From positions 1-64,000 of the forward strand of contig CAJKLB010000003.1 of NCBI GenBank assembly GCA_905200615.1: a stretch of DNA of 64,000 nt, given 5' to 3'. This DNA is from an uncultured Selenomonadales bacterium. GTDB taxonomy: Bacteria; Bacillota; Clostridia; Christensenellales; QALW01. Shown one piece after another: positions 1 to 7,128 of the stretch; within the stretch, counting starts at the first letter, position 1, and each line of letters begins with the position of its first letter. The notes under the pieces were generated by a model, which made no database searches, was not told the origin of the DNA, and saw nothing but the letters and a program-made list of their open reading frames with translations. Both the position numbers and the translations under genes were made by a program.

Positions 1-158
1 TTGGCTCGTAGGAATCCTCTTCCGCATGGGTCGTCAGGGTTGGCAGCAGCAGAGCAAAACAAAGCAGGGCGACTGCCGCCGGTTTTAGAGATTTTTTAAT
101 CCAGTTTCGGTATTTTATGTTTATTACCGTATTTTATGTTTTTCAACTGATTTTTCAT
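1..158 (-). pseudogene. 5' end of a secreted-protein gene, frame broken by a 19-bp duplication (cut by window edge)
   Basis: An ATG at 158-156 overlaps the TGA of the upstream lipoprotein gene by one base, so the two should be translationally coupled. Read from that ATG, the frame stops after 20 codons. Further down, another frame encodes a clear signal peptide (charged WIKKSLK, then a hydrophobic AAVALLCFALLLP core, then a THA/EED cleavage site) but has a stop and no ATG, GTG or TTG before it. The sequence between contains a 13-bp motif repeated at a 19-bp period (110-122 and 129-141). Removing one 19-bp unit joins the ATG directly to the signal-peptide frame. The mature protein lies outside the window and cannot be named. 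I infer a frameshifting tandem duplication, either a real mutation, a reversible slippage site, or an assembly error. Confidence 0.5.
110..141. repeat. 19-bp period direct repeat
   Basis: The 13-mer GTATTTTATGTTT occurs at 110-122 and again at 129-141, with six bases between. Nineteen is not a multiple of three, so gain or loss of one unit switches the reading frame of the signal-peptide gene that begins at 158. Confidence 0.85.
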
Positions 159-1060
159 CAATACCTGTTATTTTTAAAGTAATAAATAATATTTTCTACA
201 TCTTTATCGGTTATAAATCCCAAGTTCAGAGCGTCCTGCACATGATAAAATACATCATCTTTCCAAAGATAGATTTCATCATATCTTCCGTCACGCCAAT
301 CATAAGGTGAAAGATCTTTTATAAAAAATGCAATATACCCATGATAGGTACCACAGTAAATTAAATCTTGGGGATTGGTATGATATTCAATGAAAGGACC
401 TTTCCAAAATTCTCCTCTTAACACATGTTGATAGGTGTTGCGTATCCGTTCCCAAACCTCTTCGCTTAATTCCGCCGGCTCTATAGTTTGAGGAACAAAG
501 TCCTCGGGCAAAGAGGTAGAAATGTTCGGCGCAGGAGAAGCGGAAACGATCGGCTCAAAATGACGCAGATTATTGTAGTAAGCAATCGTCTTAACATCTT
601 CCGCGGTAATCAGGTCATGGTCGTAGGCATATTGCAGATAATAGAAAGTATTATCCTTCCAAAGCAGAACACGGCAGAAAAGGATATCACCGTAACCGCT
701 GTAGTAGAGCGTACATCCAGCCACTTCTTCCTGATTTGTAACCGTCCATTGTGTATCATAAATACGAATTGCGATATATCCCCCATAAGTACCGTAGTAA
801 TCTACATAGCGAAGAGGATAGAGGCGTGTGGAGATCTTTTCATCCACCGCGCCGTCCGCGGTCATGCACGTTGTTGTTTGCTGCATTTGCTCCCATTGCT
901 CTTGTGTCAGCTCCGCCGGCTCTAACGGCGCGGGAACAAACTCGGTGGGCACTGGCGTAGGAACAGCGGTGGGCTCGGCGGTTTGCTCTACATCTACCGG
1001 TTGTTCCCCGCAGCCAGTAAAAATGAAAAATATTACGCAAAGTATTGCTAATTTATTCAT
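158..1060 (-). CDS. Lipoprotein with two repeated modules (unknown function)
   Basis: This 300-residue protein starts with a lipoprotein signal peptide ending in the lipobox FTGC, followed by a Pro/Thr-rich linker (TAVPTPVPTE), so it should be anchored outside the membrane. Two copies of one module follow, at about residues 42-165 and 185-300. Each copy has an FVP..EPAEL(T/S)(Q/E)E.W start, a YYGTY.GYIA(I/F) segment (CGTYHGYIA in copy two), and a (V/Y)LLWKDD.FY(Y/H) segment ending in an IxYY helix. No known family was recognised. It is the downstream paralogue of the lipoprotein at 1085-2053, with 24 bases between the two, and its stop codon overlaps the next start at 158. The ribosome site AAGGAG lies upstream of the ATG. 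Confidence 0.8.
   Translation of the reverse strand: MNKLAILCVIFFIFTGCGEQPVDVEQTAEPTAVPTPVPTEFVPAPLEPAELTQEQWEQMQQTTTCMTADGAVDEKISTRLYPLRYVDYYGTYGGYIAIRIYDTQWTVTNQEEVAGCTLYYSGYGDILFCRVLLWKDNTFYYLQYAYDHDLITAEDVKTIAYYNNLRHFEPIVSASPAPNISTSLPEDFVPQTIEPAELSEEVWERIRNTYQHVLRGEFWKGPFIEYHTNPQDLIYCGTYHGYIAFFIKDLSPYDWRDGRYDEIYLWKDDVFYHVQDALNLGFITDKDVENIIYYFKNNRY
890..1017. repeat. Near-identical segment shared by the two lipoprotein genes (copy 1)
   Basis: About 128 bp covering the lipobox-proximal linker and the start of module 1. It differs from 1882-2010 at about six positions, far closer than the remainder of the two genes. This suggests recent gene conversion or a young duplication of the 5' end. 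Confidence 0.8.
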
Positions 1061-1084
1061 TCACAGAATATCTCCTTTTCTTAT

Positions 1085-2053
1085 TTATTGCCATAATACA
1101 TCGTCATAACTATCATTGTTTGCATAATACGCAATGTTTTGAATGTTTTCTACGGTTATTAAGCCTAACTGATAGGCGTCTTCCAATTGATAAAAGAGAT
1201 CGTCTTTCCAAAGAAGCACTGTTCTGTACATCCAAAAACCCCATGCAACAGAATTGTCAAAACGCACACCGGCAATATTATAGCCTCTGCTCGGGCCTCC
1301 ATAGAGTGTTTCAGAAATAGCGTAAATCGCAATATATCCCTGATAGGTACCGTAGTATCGAATGAATGTACTATTCATATGTTTCAATGCAGGAAAACGA
1401 AAGCGTTCTCCGTAAGCAACGCATTCATCGGTTTGCATGATTTTTGTCCAAAGCTCTTCACTCAGTTCCGTGGGCTCGATCGGTGCGGGGACAAAATCCT
1501 CCGGCAACGGAATAGCATCTTTCGGTGTTGTAATAGGTTCGGCGGGTACCATTCTGCCTTTGTTATTATAATAAGCGATCGTCTTAATATCTCCTTCTGT
1601 CAACCAGTTCTGTTCATATGCATATTTCAAATGATAAAAAACATTCTCTTTCCAAAGCAAAACTCTGCCGTAAAGGTCGTCGGTTACGCCTGCATAATAG
1701 AGCGTATAACCGGCTACCGTTTCATTTTCAGTCATCGGCAAATTATAGTTATGAAGGCGAAGTGCTATATAGCCATTATAGGTGCCAAAATAATCAACGA
1801 ATTCGAAGCCCAACAGTCCTTGCGTACGCGAAATTTTGGTTCCGTCATTCTTTATAATAGTTTGTGTGGAAGTCCTCATTTTCTCCCACTGCTCTTGTGT
1901 CAGCTCCGCCGGCTCTAACGGTGCGGGAACAAATTCGGCGGGCACCGGCGTAGGAACAGCGGTGGGCTCGGCGGTTTGCTCTACATCTACCGGTTGTTCC
2001 CCGCAGCCGGTCAACAGCATAAGAATAAAGAAAACAGCTATAATCTTTTTCAT
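1085..2053 (-). CDS. Lipoprotein with two repeated modules (paralogue)
   Basis: A 322-residue protein with the signal peptide MKKIIAVFFILMLLTGC, a lipobox cysteine near residue 17, and the same TAVPTPVP linker and double module as its neighbour at 158-1060. Module copies lie at about residues 40-165 and 187-315 and keep the YFGTY.GYIA and VLLWK(E/D)..FYHL motifs. The first ~50 codons after the lipobox are nearly identical in DNA to the neighbour, while the rest is clearly diverged. This is the promoter-proximal gene of the unit. The AAAGGAG ribosome site is well placed. Function is unknown; an envelope-binding or structural role is only a guess. Confidence 0.8.
   Translation of the reverse strand: MKKIIAVFFILMLLTGCGEQPVDVEQTAEPTAVPTPVPAEFVPAPLEPAELTQEQWEKMRTSTQTIIKNDGTKISRTQGLLGFEFVDYFGTYNGYIALRLHNYNLPMTENETVAGYTLYYAGVTDDLYGRVLLWKENVFYHLKYAYEQNWLTEGDIKTIAYYNNKGRMVPAEPITTPKDAIPLPEDFVPAPIEPTELSEELWTKIMQTDECVAYGERFRFPALKHMNSTFIRYYGTYQGYIAIYAISETLYGGPSRGYNIAGVRFDNSVAWGFWMYRTVLLWKDDLFYQLEDAYQLGLITVENIQNIAYYANNDSYDDVLWQ
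1882..2010. repeat. Near-identical segment shared by the two lipoprotein genes (copy 2)
   Basis: Partner of the segment at 890-1017, in the same orientation. It encodes the GEQPVDVEQTAEPTAVPTPVP linker region with almost no synonymous divergence. Confidence 0.8.
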
Positions 2054-2106
2054 TCCAATCGCTCCTTTGTATATTTCATTTGAAGTGTACTATAGGTTCT
2101 AAAAAT

Positions 2107-2135
2107 ATTATATAATGCGAAAAAATCAAAAGCAA
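2107..2135 (-). promoter_or_regulatory. Promoter of the lipoprotein operon
   Basis: On the minus strand TTGCTT and TATAAT are separated by 17 bases, ending about 55 bases before the start codon at 2053. Confidence 0.6.
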
Positions 2136-2199
2136 TATCTCGTTATGAATAGAAAGAAAATATTCATGCTGTAATTTATGAATAAAAATATGTAAAAAA

Positions 2200-2236
2200 A
2201 ATACTTCTCCGGCGAGAAAGCCGAAGAAGTATTTTT
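2200..2236. terminator. Bidirectional rho-independent terminator
   Basis: Stem AATACTTCT/AGAAGTATT plus CGGC/GCCG around a GAGAAA loop, followed by a T run in both directions. On the minus strand it ends the 25-codon gene at 2324-2401. Confidence 0.75.
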
Positions 2237-2323
2237 TACCCGATAAAGCGGGATTTACCGACAAAAGAGCGTCAGCGACAGAATGCTATTTTTTGTTTCT
2301 GTTTCGCCGCGGTATTGTCATTT

Positions 2324-2401
2324 TCAGATTTGAGTATCTGTATCGATACCCTGTTGATCAGCAGCGTTTTTTGAAGATTTTTTGTTTTTCGAATTTTTCA
2401 T
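2324..2401 (-). CDS. Very small basic protein of 25 residues
   Basis: A strong ribosome site (GTGAGGTGA) sits just before an ATG opening a 25-codon frame. The peptide begins MKNSKNKKSSKN and ends DTDTQI: a Lys/Asn/Ser-rich head and an acidic polar tail, without a membrane segment. A terminator at 2200-2236 closes the unit, so this looks like a complete one-gene transcript. Its length and composition recall small spore-associated or nucleic-acid-binding proteins of Clostridia, but I do not recognise a family. It is divergent from the gene at 2498. Confidence 0.5.
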   Translation of the reverse strand: MKNSKNKKSSKNAADQQGIDTDTQI

Positions 2402-2497
2402 AAAATCACCTCACAAACAGTATTTCCCAATTTCATGTTCTTATGAAAAATTTATAAAAAGAGAACAATAAAATACGGGGGAAAAGGAGGCGTTAAC

Positions 2498-2722
2498 ATG
2501 TATCCGTATCATAATAAAATTAAGCAGCGAATTCAAAACGGCGAATTAACCGGATACGATTTTGTTCGTGATTACGGCCGTATCGGGGAATGTATGGTGC
2601 TGTATTTTAAAACCTACCCGTTTGAGCGACCGATTCGCCCCTATCGATATGAAGAATACGCCGATATTCTTCGGCAATGGGAAATTCAATCCGGCAAATC
2701 GAAAAATCAAACGAACCGATGA
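2498..2722 (+). CDS. Small conserved-looking soluble protein, 74 residues
   Basis: The start codon follows an excellent AAGGAGG site at 8 bases. The protein is soluble and rich in Tyr and Arg, with segments GELTGYDFVRDY, VLYFKTYPFERPIRPYRYEEYA and a charged tail. It has no cysteines and no membrane segment. The size, composition and ribosome site support a real gene. I do not recognise its function. It is transcribed away from the 25-codon gene and followed by about 290 bases without a gene before prs. Confidence 0.6.
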   Translation: MYPYHNKIKQRIQNGELTGYDFVRDYGRIGECMVLYFKTYPFERPIRPYRYEEYADILRQWEIQSGKSKNQTNR

Positions 2723-2941
2723 AAATCAGCAAAACAAATACCGACAGCACCTAATGAAATTAGCCAAATTCACACAGTCTTGAAAAAGCAACCGCTCTTA
2801 AAATAAAGGTCTTTTTAACCGCATCATTTATAAATGAACGCTTTGCGTTTTTCCGCGGAAATCATAGCGTATCAGGGAATTGCTTTCCCGCCTTTTTATT
2901 ATTCTTTTTTACAAAAAAACAAAAAATTCTTTTATATACAT

Positions 2942-2970
2942 TTTACAAAAACACTATAAGATAGTATAAT
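2942..2970 (+). promoter_or_regulatory. Promoter of prs
   Basis: TTTACA and TATAAT with a 17-base spacer, about 40 bases before the start codon of the PRPP synthetase gene. Confidence 0.7.
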
Positions 2971-3012
2971 TATGCTTGAACAAAGGAATAACCGTTTAGG
3001 AGGAACTTTTTT

Positions 3013-4188
3013 ATGGCCGATTATTTAGAGAATCTTACAAGCCTTCCTTTTGCCCCTTTAGGAATCATTGCCATGCCCGGATGCGAGGAAATCGGAAAAC
3101 GCATTGACTACTATCTTACCAAATGGCGGAAAGAACGCGACAGCGAGTTCCGTAATGACGCGAGATTTGTAGCCTATGAGCGCGACACCTATATGATCGA
3201 TATCGTTTGTCCCCGTTTTGGCAGCGGCGAGGCGAAAGGCGTAATCCGGCAGTCGGTACGAGGGCTGGATATTTATATTATCTGCGATGTGTTCAATCAT
3301 ACCTTAACCTATAAAATGTACGGCCAGCAAGTTCCCATGAGTCCTGATGATCACTATGCCGATTTAAAGCGTATTATTGCCGCTATCGGCGGAAAAGCCA
3401 GAAGAATCACCGTGATTATGCCCATGCTTTATGAGGGCCGCCAGCATAAGCGGGCGGGAAGAGAATCTCTTGACTGCGCTTTTGCTCTGCAGGAGCTGGT
3501 GGATATGGGTGTAGAGAATATTATCACCTTTGACGCGCATGATCCGCGCGTGCAGAACGCGATTCCCGTACACGGTTTTGAAAACGTAATGCCTACCTAT
3601 CAGATGATCAAAGCCCTGGTCAACGCGATTCCGGATATCAGCATAGATAAAGATCATTTGATGATTATCAGTCCCGATGAAGGCGCTATGAGCCGCGGTA
3701 TTTATTTTTCCTCCGTTTTAGGCGTTGATTTAGGTATGTTTTATAAGCGCCGGGATTATTCGGTTGTGATCAACGGCCGCAATCCCATTGTGGCGCATGA
3801 GTATTTAGGCGCCGACGTGTCCGGAAAGGATTTGATTATTGTTGACGATATGATTTCCTCCGGCGACAGCGTTTTGGATTTAGCCGTAAAGCTGAAAGAC
3901 CTGAAAGCCAAAGATATTTACGTTTGCGCTACGTTCGGGCTGTTTTGTGAAGGCTTGCAGCATTTTGACGATGCCTATGAAAAAGGATATATCCGCAAGG
4001 TATTTACCACGAACTCCGTACGCAGTACGCCGGAATTGCTTGCAAGGGAATGGTACTGCAGCGTAGATCTTTCCAAATATATCGCTTATATTACCGATAC
4101 GCTGAATCATGACGCGTCTATCAGCGAACTGCTGGATCCTTCTACAAAAATCAACAGTCTGCTGATCAAAAAAGGAAAGAGAAAATAA
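3013..4188 (+). CDS. prs: Ribose-phosphate pyrophosphokinase (PRPP synthetase), long form
   Basis: Makes 5-phosphoribosyl 1-diphosphate from ribose 5-phosphate and ATP, feeding purine, pyrimidine, NAD, His and Trp synthesis. The PRPP-binding loop is DLIIVDDMISSGDS near residues 275-288, and the paired catalytic-loop region VIMPMLYEGRQHKRAGRE lies near 133-150, followed by TFDAHDPRVQNAIP. At 391 residues it is longer than the usual 310-320, with extra N-terminal sequence, as in related Clostridia. AGGAGGAAC lies 8 bases before the ATG. It has its own promoter and is closed by a terminator at 4191-4214, so it is monocistronic. Confidence 0.93.
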   Translation: MADYLENLTSLPFAPLGIIAMPGCEEIGKRIDYYLTKWRKERDSEFRNDARFVAYERDTYMIDIVCPRFGSGEAKGVIRQSVRGLDIYIICDVFNHTLTYKMYGQQVPMSPDDHYADLKRIIAAIGGKARRITVIMPMLYEGRQHKRAGRESLDCAFALQELVDMGVENIITFDAHDPRVQNAIPVHGFENVMPTYQMIKALVNAIPDISIDKDHLMIISPDEGAMSRGIYFSSVLGVDLGMFYKRRDYSVVINGRNPIVAHEYLGADVSGKDLIIVDDMISSGDSVLDLAVKLKDLKAKDIYVCATFGLFCEGLQHFDDAYEKGYIRKVFTTNSVRSTPELLAREWYCSVDLSKYIAYITDTLNHDASISELLDPSTKINSLLIKKGKRK

Positions 4189-4190
4189 AA

Positions 4191-4214
4191 AAACGGCCGC
4201 ACGCGGCCTTTTTA
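4191..4214 (+). terminator. Terminator after prs
   Basis: GGCCG/CGGCC stem followed by TTTTTAT, directly after the prs stop codon. Confidence 0.75.
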
Positions 4215-4248
4215 TGTTATAATAATAAAAACTTTGGGAGGGTGATAC

Positions 4249-5073
4249 ATGGCTCAGGAAAAAAGACACGGCAGACCTGCGCCGAGGCACGCCTCAAAGA
4301 AAGATTCTCCGGTGCTTACGGTCTTTTTGATGACAGTCATTTTATTGATGGCCGCATTTTTGATTTATTTTTTTGTGTTCAGTGATAACGGCTTTCTTTA
4401 CGCGCATACCAGTACGGGGAAATTTGCCGAGGCGCTTGAGGAAAACAATTATCAGGCGGCGGCCACCGTTTGGAAAGATGCCGAGGCAAAAGGCAAACAA
4501 GAAACGCTTTGTGAAGAACTTTCGCAGCACTTGCAGAACTATTTCGCCGTTTGCTTTTCTTCGGAGTATACGTCTGATACGTGGACGCTTTACCGGGGAC
4601 TTGAAATTTTTAAAACCCAAATTGAGCAGCCTGTATACGACAAGCTGCAAGAAATCACCGCGGCATTTTATCGCGACGAATATTCTGAGGAAGAGGCAAA
4701 GACCTATTTAAGCCGTGTCGGACGGTTCGGCTTTGCCGACGATATGCTCTCCGAATGTGCCGAAGAGATTAATTATAAGTCCGTATCCGACAAAGCCTAT
4801 ACAGACGGTTCCGCCTACTACAACGCGGGGCAATATCCCGAAGCGGTACGAGAGCTGCGGAAAGTATCCCAACAGGATCAGCAGAAATATGCTTCGGCGC
4901 AGCAGTTTCTGACGTACTGTTTAGACGCCTACGGCAAACCGAAACTGGAGCAGGCGCAGCAGCTTTATAACAGCGGAGCCACAACCGGCGCGGCTGAAAT
5001 TTTAGAAGAACTGCTGGAACTTTTTCCTGATTTTACCCAAGCGCAGGCCTTGCTGGATCAATGCCGCCAATAA
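4249..5073 (+). CDS. Membrane-anchored protein with TPR-like C-terminal repeats
   Basis: This 274-residue protein has a basic cytoplasmic head, one membrane segment at about residues 24-44 (VLTVFLMTVILLMAAFLIYFF) and a long helical part. The last 90 residues contain two units with the spacing of tetratricopeptide repeats (SAYYNAGQYPEAVREL; QLYNSGATTGAAEILEEL). These repeats usually mediate protein-protein contact, so a scaffold role at the membrane is an inference. The GGGAGGGTGATAC ribosome site is strong. It stands alone between two terminators. Confidence 0.75.
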   Translation: MAQEKRHGRPAPRHASKKDSPVLTVFLMTVILLMAAFLIYFFVFSDNGFLYAHTSTGKFAEALEENNYQAAATVWKDAEAKGKQETLCEELSQHLQNYFAVCFSSEYTSDTWTLYRGLEIFKTQIEQPVYDKLQEITAAFYRDEYSEEEAKTYLSRVGRFGFADDMLSECAEEINYKSVSDKAYTDGSAYYNAGQYPEAVRELRKVSQQDQQKYASAQQFLTYCLDAYGKPKLEQAQQLYNSGATTGAAEILEELLELFPDFTQAQALLDQCRQ

Positions 5074-5133
5074 AACTCGGCGTACCGGTAAAACAATACT
5101 GCCGACTGAATTAGCCGTTGCCATTAAAAATTT

Positions 5134-5167
5134 ATGCAAGCTCTTTGAAAAAGGGCTTGCATTTTTA
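5134..5167 (+). terminator. Terminator after the TPR-like gene
   Basis: ATGCAAGC(T/C)CTTT hairpin closing on GAAA, followed by TTTTTATAA. Confidence 0.75.
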
Positions 5168-5234
5168 TAATGACTCTTTTTCATTTCAAACTTTTATAAA
5201 AACAGGTACGCATCGTCCCGAAACGGGAGAATGT

Positions 5235-6086
5235 TCAGCGTACTCTCTCTCCCGTTTTGGCATTGATATAAATCACCCAGTACCCTTCATCATGCGGTTT
5301 TGCGCAGTCCAAAGGAATCCACTGGCTGTATCCGTCCAAATTTTCCGGAGGTGTCTCACTCCAGGGTTCGGAAAAGCCATAGCATAAGTATAAAGGCTCT
5401 CCCTCTTCGTCATAGATAACACCCATAATATAGCGAGCGCCGTCATCATTGACTTTTACCCATCGGGATCCGGGAATTAAAACATTCATTTCTTCTTCCT
5501 CGGGATTCTCTTGTAATATTTTTAAAAAAGAATCTTTATTACAATCCCAATACGTATTCGGCTCCACAGAAGAAGCGGGAACCGCCGTCTGCTTCTCTTC
5601 CTTATTGTCCGACACAGCGTTTGTTTGCCCTGCCGGGGGTTCGGAGATTTCTTCTGCGGCCGAGATTTCTTCCATGGGTTCTTCGGTATCCGGCGTCGGC
5701 ACTGCCGTCGAAGGAACCGGAGTTTCAACAGCAATTTGCGCGTTCGGCGTATTTCCCGCTTCTAATTTATTTTGCCGGCAAAAATCAGCTAACAGCTCCC
5801 TGTCGTCGCCGTAAGCCAACACCGTATAGGCTTTTCCATCTTCTATAAAAAAGATACCGCATTTTTTTGGTTTTCTGTCCAAAGAAGACGGCAGACAAAG
5901 TACCGTCTTTCCGGGAGGGAAAGCGCCGGATACCAGCCCCGCGTCCGTGGCGGCCCACATATATTGACCGCTGCGTGAAATTTTTTGGAAACAAACTGTC
6001 ATATTGCGATAACCGTTTTCAAATTTAAAAAAGCCTTCTCCGCCGAAGTTATCGTTGCCGTTTAAAACAATCAAACTGTCCGTCAT
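5235..6086 (-). CDS. Two-domain protein with a Pro/Thr/Glu linker, unknown function
   Basis: 283 residues with no signal peptide or membrane helix. The N-terminal domain (about 1-115) is Gly/Phe-rich and beta-like (LIVLNGNDNFGGEGFFKFENGY), and contains a DRKPKKCGIFFIEDGKAYTV segment. A low-complexity acidic Pro/Thr linker (about 120-175) leads to a C-terminal domain (about 178-283) that ends WVIYINAKTGERVR. The final motif resembles secreted-protein termini where a small domain reports on folded state, but I assign no function. A GAGGTG ribosome site precedes the ATG. It lies 50 bases upstream of nothing co-oriented except the amidotransferase gene at 6137-6760, so the two may be cotranscribed. 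Confidence 0.6.
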   Translation of the reverse strand: MTDSLIVLNGNDNFGGEGFFKFENGYRNMTVCFQKISRSGQYMWAATDAGLVSGAFPPGKTVLCLPSSLDRKPKKCGIFFIEDGKAYTVLAYGDDRELLADFCRQNKLEAGNTPNAQIAVETPVPSTAVPTPDTEEPMEEISAAEEISEPPAGQTNAVSDNKEEKQTAVPASSVEPNTYWDCNKDSFLKILQENPEEEEMNVLIPGSRWVKVNDDGARYIMGVIYDEEGEPLYLCYGFSEPWSETPPENLDGYSQWIPLDCAKPHDEGYWVIYINAKTGERVR

Positions 6087-6136
6087 AATTCAACACCTCT
6101 GTAAAGCGTATGAAACGGACAAAAGAAATATGTACG

Positions 6137-6760
6137 TTAGTCAAAATATCCGTTCTTTTGCAAAGTGTTCTTTAAAAATTTTTTCCAAAATCGGAGAATA
6201 CGACGGTCATTCATTCGTTCGGGATGAAACTGAACCAAAAAGATTCCGTTTCCTTCGGCGGCTTCAGGTACATTGTCACAATACGCCGTCAGTACGAGGG
6301 AAGGCGCCGGTCGTTTTACCGCCTGATGATGCGACGAGTTTACGATCGCCTGCGCGCCTAAAATCCGGTGTATCCGCGATCCGGGAACCGTGCGGATCAA
6401 ATGGCGTGCCTCGCCGCGGTGCTTTTGAGCCTCAGAAAGATCTGTTATCGTTCCGCCCAAAAACGCGTTAATCAGCTGCATTCCGCGGCAAATGCCCAAA
6501 ACTGCTCTGTTCTTACGCTGCTTAAAAACTTGATGCTCCAAAATGTCCCGATAAAGATCAAAGTCGTGTCCGATTGTTTCCGACGAAAAAAAGACGGGCC
6601 ACAAGTCTCCGCCGCCGGAAAAAAGAATGCCGTTTGCTTTTTCCAGCTTAGGAATATCCCGCATACGGCTGATAAGAACAGGTTCCAATCCGGCCTGTTT
6701 CACCCATTTTATATAGGTAACAGGAATTCTGCCCCGTCGGCAGGTTATTGCTATTTTCAT
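6137..6760 (-). CDS. Class-I glutamine amidotransferase-like hydrolase (peptidase C26, PuuD-like)
   Basis: Members of this family hydrolyse gamma-glutamyl amides such as gamma-glutamyl-GABA. Visible motifs: GILFSGGGDLWP near residue 46, the nucleophile elbow AVLGICRGMQ with Cys near residue 96, SSHHQA, and the catalytic pair VQFHPER near 178-184. At 207 residues it is shorter than the usual ~240-255, with trimmed loops but all active-site motifs present. The substrate is uncertain. The potABCD polyamine transport operon lies 24 kb away and no puuA-like gene is nearby. CAGGTGATC precedes the ATG. Confidence 0.8.
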   Translation of the reverse strand: MKIAITCRRGRIPVTYIKWVKQAGLEPVLISRMRDIPKLEKANGILFSGGGDLWPVFFSSETIGHDFDLYRDILEHQVFKQRKNRAVLGICRGMQLINAFLGGTITDLSEAQKHRGEARHLIRTVPGSRIHRILGAQAIVNSSHHQAVKRPAPSLVLTAYCDNVPEAAEGNGIFLVQFHPERMNDRRILRFWKKFLKNTLQKNGYFD

Positions 6761-7128
6761 ATGATCACCTGCTTTATTCTATGCGAAAAACGATAAGAAG
6801 GACTCTGCCGGAAAAAGTTTTTTATAAACAAGCGAAAAAATAATGCCGCATTTTTTCCGCGCAGCGGCTCTCACGCTCATCAAATATCTGTATAAAAAAA
6901 ATGAAATGCTTTCTTCATTTATTAAGCCGAACTCAATAAAATAACGGCATAGAAAAAACCGCGAACGGGTATGTAGCAACCGGCCGTCGCGGCGTAAAAT
7001 CCGTAAGCACTATTGATCCGAATCATAAGGATTCCTGTTTTTTCGTTTTTTTGCAAAACGAGGATATTTTTAATAAAATCCTCCGTCATGTTTGTTCTAT
7101 CGCCTTGTCTTTTTTTATATTGTCCGGC
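6761..7128. other. Intergenic region, no gene seen
   Basis: About 370 bases between the C26 hydrolase start and the end of the araD-araM fusion gene. Short open frames here are lysine/phenylalanine-rich and lack ribosome sites. It should hold the promoter of the 6137-6760 gene, but no clear pair of boxes stood out. Confidence 0.5.

Noticed and set aside
2076..2264. 62-codon minus-strand frame upstream of the lipoprotein genes
   Set aside because: It crosses a strong bidirectional terminator and the lipoprotein promoter, and has no ribosome site.
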